A stretch of DNA of 64,000 bases, taken from assembly GCF_042660705.1 (NCBI RefSeq), contig NZ_JBHSUQ010000001.1; one strand, written 5' to 3'. The notes below the pieces were generated by a model. That model ran no database searches. It was given only the letters and a program-made list of their open reading frames with translations, and was not told the DNA's origin. A program made the translations under genes and the position numbers. The DNA is from Undibacterium_A arcticum. Lineage in GTDB: Bacteria > Pseudomonadota > Gammaproteobacteria > Burkholderiales > Burkholderiaceae_D. Of the stretch, positions 61,553-64,000 are shown in pieces (within the stretch, counting starts at the first letter, position 1; every line of letters begins with the position of its first letter).

Positions 61553-62086
61553 CTATGCGTCCCTTTCGCCCGTAACCAAGTCAGGTGCCTCGCCTGCCCA
61601 ATCATTCGGATAAATCCCCGCAGTCACGAACCGATGAAATGACGAGTAGGGCCATGCGTTTACCTGTCGCACGAGTCCATGCTTGAACGGATTGATATGC
61701 ACATAATTGACATGCGCTGCATAGTCTCGCTCATCACGAATGGTATGTTCCCAAAATCGCCTTTGCCAAATGCCACGTTCACCTTTGCGTACACGTACCG
61801 CCGACAAACGCTCGGTTTTTGGTAGCGACTTCGCAAAGGCAATTTTGATCGCCTTCCAGCGCGCAGAGTAATCGGTGTCGCCCGGTGGAAGAGTCCAGAT
61901 GCAATGGGTATGGTCCGGCAACACCACCCACGCATCAATGTGAAATGGCCGGCGCGCACGCACCTGTCGTACGGCTTCACGAAAGGCGTCGATATGCTGG
62001 ACCAGTAAGCAGCTCCGGCGTTCGAGCAGATTGACGGTGAAAAAATACGTCCCTCCGGGGACGCGATTGCGGCGGTAATCTGGCAT
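61553..62086 (-). CDS. REP-associated tyrosine transposase (RAYT)
   Basis: This 177-residue IS200-like Y1 transposase starts MPDYRRNRVPGGTYFFTVNL. The HUH metal site is in DAWVVLPDHTHCIWTLP, and the downstream part has RFWEHTIRDERDYAAHVNYV with the catalytic Tyr, then HINPFKHGLV. RAYTs cut and spread REP hairpins instead of moving as an IS. Here the gene sits exactly between two inverted REP arms, the expected substrate. No lesions seen. Confidence 0.9.
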   Translation of the reverse strand: MPDYRRNRVPGGTYFFTVNLLERRSCLLVQHIDAFREAVRQVRARRPFHIDAWVVLPDHTHCIWTLPPGDTDYSARWKAIKIAFAKSLPKTERLSAVRVRKGERGIWQRRFWEHTIRDERDYAAHVNYVHINPFKHGLVRQVNAWPYSSFHRFVTAGIYPNDWAGEAPDLVTGERDA

Positions 62087-62109
62087 GGATGAGGTGTGCC
62101 TGAAAGTTG

Positions 62110-62222
62110 CATGCGGCGGAAGGGTGGAGCAGGGGTTTCGGATCGCATGCGATCCGCCTGTGAAACGGTATCCGCTTGCAAGCGGATATGCGCCCTGCAA
62201 GGGCTGCGCTTTTCCGCCCTAC
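62110..62222. repeat. Right arm of the 113-bp inverted REP structure
   Basis: Inverted copy of 61439-61551, starting CATGCGGCGGAAGGGTGGAG and ending GCTGCGCTTTTCCGCCCTAC. Confidence 0.9.
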
Positions 62223-62322
62223 AGCCCTAATCTGACACTGTATGTCGGATCGAGTTTGAGTCGGTACATATTAAATGCCATCCTGGCGCGCGCAAGGATG
62301 GCAATTTTACATACGGAGCGCG

Positions 62323-63632
62323 TTACGCCAGCCGCGCATCGCGCCGGAACTTCCATAGCGCCAGGCCGCCGAACAGCAGCGTGAAACCGAGTTGCACCGC
62401 CATCGCCGGCAGCGCCGCATCCAGCCCCAATCCGCGCCAGGTCATCGCATCGAAGCCGTCGACCGCCCAGCGTGTCGGCACCGCCAATGTCAGCGTCTGC
62501 AGCCATTGCGGAAACAGGAAGGATGGCACCCAGGCGCCGCCCAGCATCACCATGATCAGCGTCGCGAACACCGCCAGTCCGCGCGCCGCTTCAGGAGTCT
62601 GGCCGAAGGCGGCGATCAACAGGCCAAAACTGGCAGTCACCAGCGCAAAACAGAGCCCGACGCCGATGAAGCCGATCACACTGCCGGCGATCTGCACCTT
62701 GAACGCGAGTATCGCCACGGCGAAGATGAAGCCGAGGATACCGAACGCGATGATCGCGCAGGACAGCGCGCGCGCCAGCAATATGGTTGACAGCGTGATG
62801 GGCGCGGCCAACAGGCGGTTCCACAGTCCCATGCGGCGCGCCAGCAGGATCGCGATGCCGGCATCGATGCCCATGAACAGGATGAACTGCACGCTCATGC
62901 CGGCGAACGAATGTGCATAGCCGTTGTATTTGTTGGGGCTTGATGTCATCGCCTCGTCACGGGTCGAGAATGGCATGGATAGGCCGAGGCCGGCCTTCGG
63001 CGCGCCGCCGGCATCATTGCCGCCTGCGGATTTGCTTGCGATCGTCGATTGATATTGCTTGACGCTGCCGAGGAACCTGACCAGCTCGGCGCTTTGCGGA
63101 TCGCTGGCAGCCTGGCTCTCCAGCTGCTTGATGCTGGTATTGAGATAAGAATTGTCGGCGCTCGCGTCGAATACCTCGGCGCTGATATTTGCATCACGTG
63201 CTGGGTCAGCATCCCCTTCAGCATCGCCAGCACCGCGTTTTGCGACGGGTCGTAATAGAGTGCAATTTCCGGTTTGTTCCTGCCGCTGAAAAAGGCAGTC
63301 TTGGCGGCGTCGCCGAAACCGGCCGGCAGTACCACCGCTGCATTCAGTTTGCCCTTGCGTACCTTGTCCTGGGCTTCGGCCAGTGACAGCTCGAGTACAT
63401 TGAGCGCCTTGTCGCTCTTCAGACCGGCCGCGATCTTTCGGCTGGCAGCGCTGTCATCGAGTTGCACCAGCGCGACATCGATCTTGCCGCCATCGGTTGC
63501 GCCGGAGCCGCCAAACAGATAGCCGAAAAACGCGCCGAGCATGATCGGCATCAGCAGGCTCAGCAGCAGCGCACGACGGTTCGACAGGAACAGGATCAAG
63601 TCCTTGCGGATCAACGCAATCAGTGCGGTCAT
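62323..63632 (-). pseudogene. ABC-2 exporter permease (YhhJ-like), frameshifted
   Basis: The first part (ATG 63632) reads MTALIALIRKDLILFLSNRR, one membrane helix and a large extracytoplasmic domain up to MLTQHVMQ. Near 63190 the frame changes. The other frame gives SAEVFDASADNSYLNTSIKQ, GLSMPFSTRDEAMTSSPNKY and then five membrane helices to the stop at 62323. Adding one A to CAAATATC restores a protein of about 436 residues. It is the membrane part of an ABC-2 type exporter for drugs or lipids, with the ATPase directly upstream. Confidence 0.8.
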
Positions 63633-63673
63633 GGTCGGATATCCAAAAAGTTCTGGTGAGGAGGGCGGTGCGA

Positions 63674-64000
63674 TCAGTCGCGCAGGCTGCGGCCGGTCAG
63701 GTCGAGGAAGATGTCTTCCAGATTGGCCTTGGCGGTCGCGAAATGCAGCGGCTGGCAACCCTGTGTCTGCATCCATGCCAGCAGCGGCAACGCCTGTTCG
63801 GTCGCGTGCAGGCCGATCTGCAGGCAGCAGTCGGTGACCGCGACTGTGGTCACGCCCGGCTGGCGCCGGATGCCGTCGAGCAGGGCGGCGCTGGCCGCTT
63901 GCGCCAGATCGATTCGCAGCGCGGCCTGCGCCGGCAGCCTTTGATACAGTGCGGCCGGCGTTTCATCGGCCAGGATCTTGCCGTGATCAATCACGACGAT
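63674..64000 (-). CDS. ABC transporter ATP-binding protein (C-terminal part)
   Basis: The gene enters from the right edge; only the last 108 codons are visible. VVIDHGKILADETPAALYQR follows the H-loop region of the ATPase domain, and TAKANLEDIFLDLTGRSLRD is the usual end of CcmA/YhiH-type exporters. It lies 41 bases before the permease gene, so both belong to one export system. The Walker motifs are outside the window. Confidence 0.85.
   Translation of the reverse strand: MVVIDHGKILADETPAALYQRLPAQAALRIDLAQAASAALLDGIRRQPGVTTVAVTDCCLQIGLHATEQALPLLAWMQTQGCQPLHFATAKANLEDIFLDLTGRSLRD

Overview
The window looks like a Burkholderiales chromosome, most likely Oxalobacteraceae. It has high-GC coding sequence, DUF3563, DUF3422, DUF2917, DUF3717 and DUF1810 proteins, a def/fmt - LysM/dprA/smg/topB locus, and intergenic repeats of the kind seen in that order. 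No rRNA, tRNA or CRISPR array was seen. The genus is inference.

Layout. 1-4.3 kb is a decayed edge: a MITE-like palindrome, a transposase scrap, a DUF3563 gene, a greB fragment, a frameshifted DUF3422 gene and an IS6 transposase fragment fused in frame to a headless alpha/beta hydrolase. 4.5-9.7 kb holds an OmpA-like protein, an AI-2E permease, a YgiD dioxygenase and a DoxX protein with a divergent LysR regulator. 9.8-11.3 kb contains a promoterless gene cassette with an attC site and two copies of an attI-like core, mixed with dispersed repeats. 11.3-30 kb is mostly core: a Spy-like protein opposite an OmpR/EnvZ-type pair, a patatin, a B12/radical-SAM protein, GcvA-like LysR, M29-like protein, MFS, an Ada/AlkA plus Ogt repair pair, a CDF transporter, DUF4870 and TopB. 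At 30-36.5 kb an IS630 element sits between smg and dprA, and def and fmt face the other way.

36.5-53 kb is the accessory core of the window. It holds two paralogous BMP-type binding proteins, an IS91 fragment, a phnD gene interrupted by IS1595 with an 8-bp target duplication, and scraps of a Cys/Met PLP enzyme and of an outer-membrane efflux protein. The most interesting unit is a minus-strand operon (48948 down to 43277): a Tat-exported BMP protein, a VanB-type reductase, a stand-alone Rieske protein, a Rieske-less mononuclear iron oxygenase, a GST-like protein and glutathione-dependent formaldehyde dehydrogenase. The parts list matches the NdmC/NdmD/NdmE N-demethylase of caffeine degraders with NdmD split in two, plus the enzyme that removes the formaldehyde such a reaction makes. 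Its promoter carries two GntR-type palindromes, and a frameshifted GntR/FCD regulator lies nearby. Next come an ECF41 sigma factor and its carboxymuconolactone-decarboxylase partner, with a consensus-type ECF41 promoter between them.

53-64 kb: an arginine-dihydrolase-like enzyme and ornithine cyclodeaminase (arginine to proline) with a divergent Lrp regulator, metH with an attenuator-like leader, a PilZ protein in two frames, a copy of the metH tail, a RAYT transposase between 113-bp inverted arms, and an ABC-2 exporter running off the right edge.

At least nine genes carry an apparent small frameshift, mostly in short homopolymers. Either the assembly has residual indel errors or these genes are decaying. 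Gene calls that depend on this are marked.
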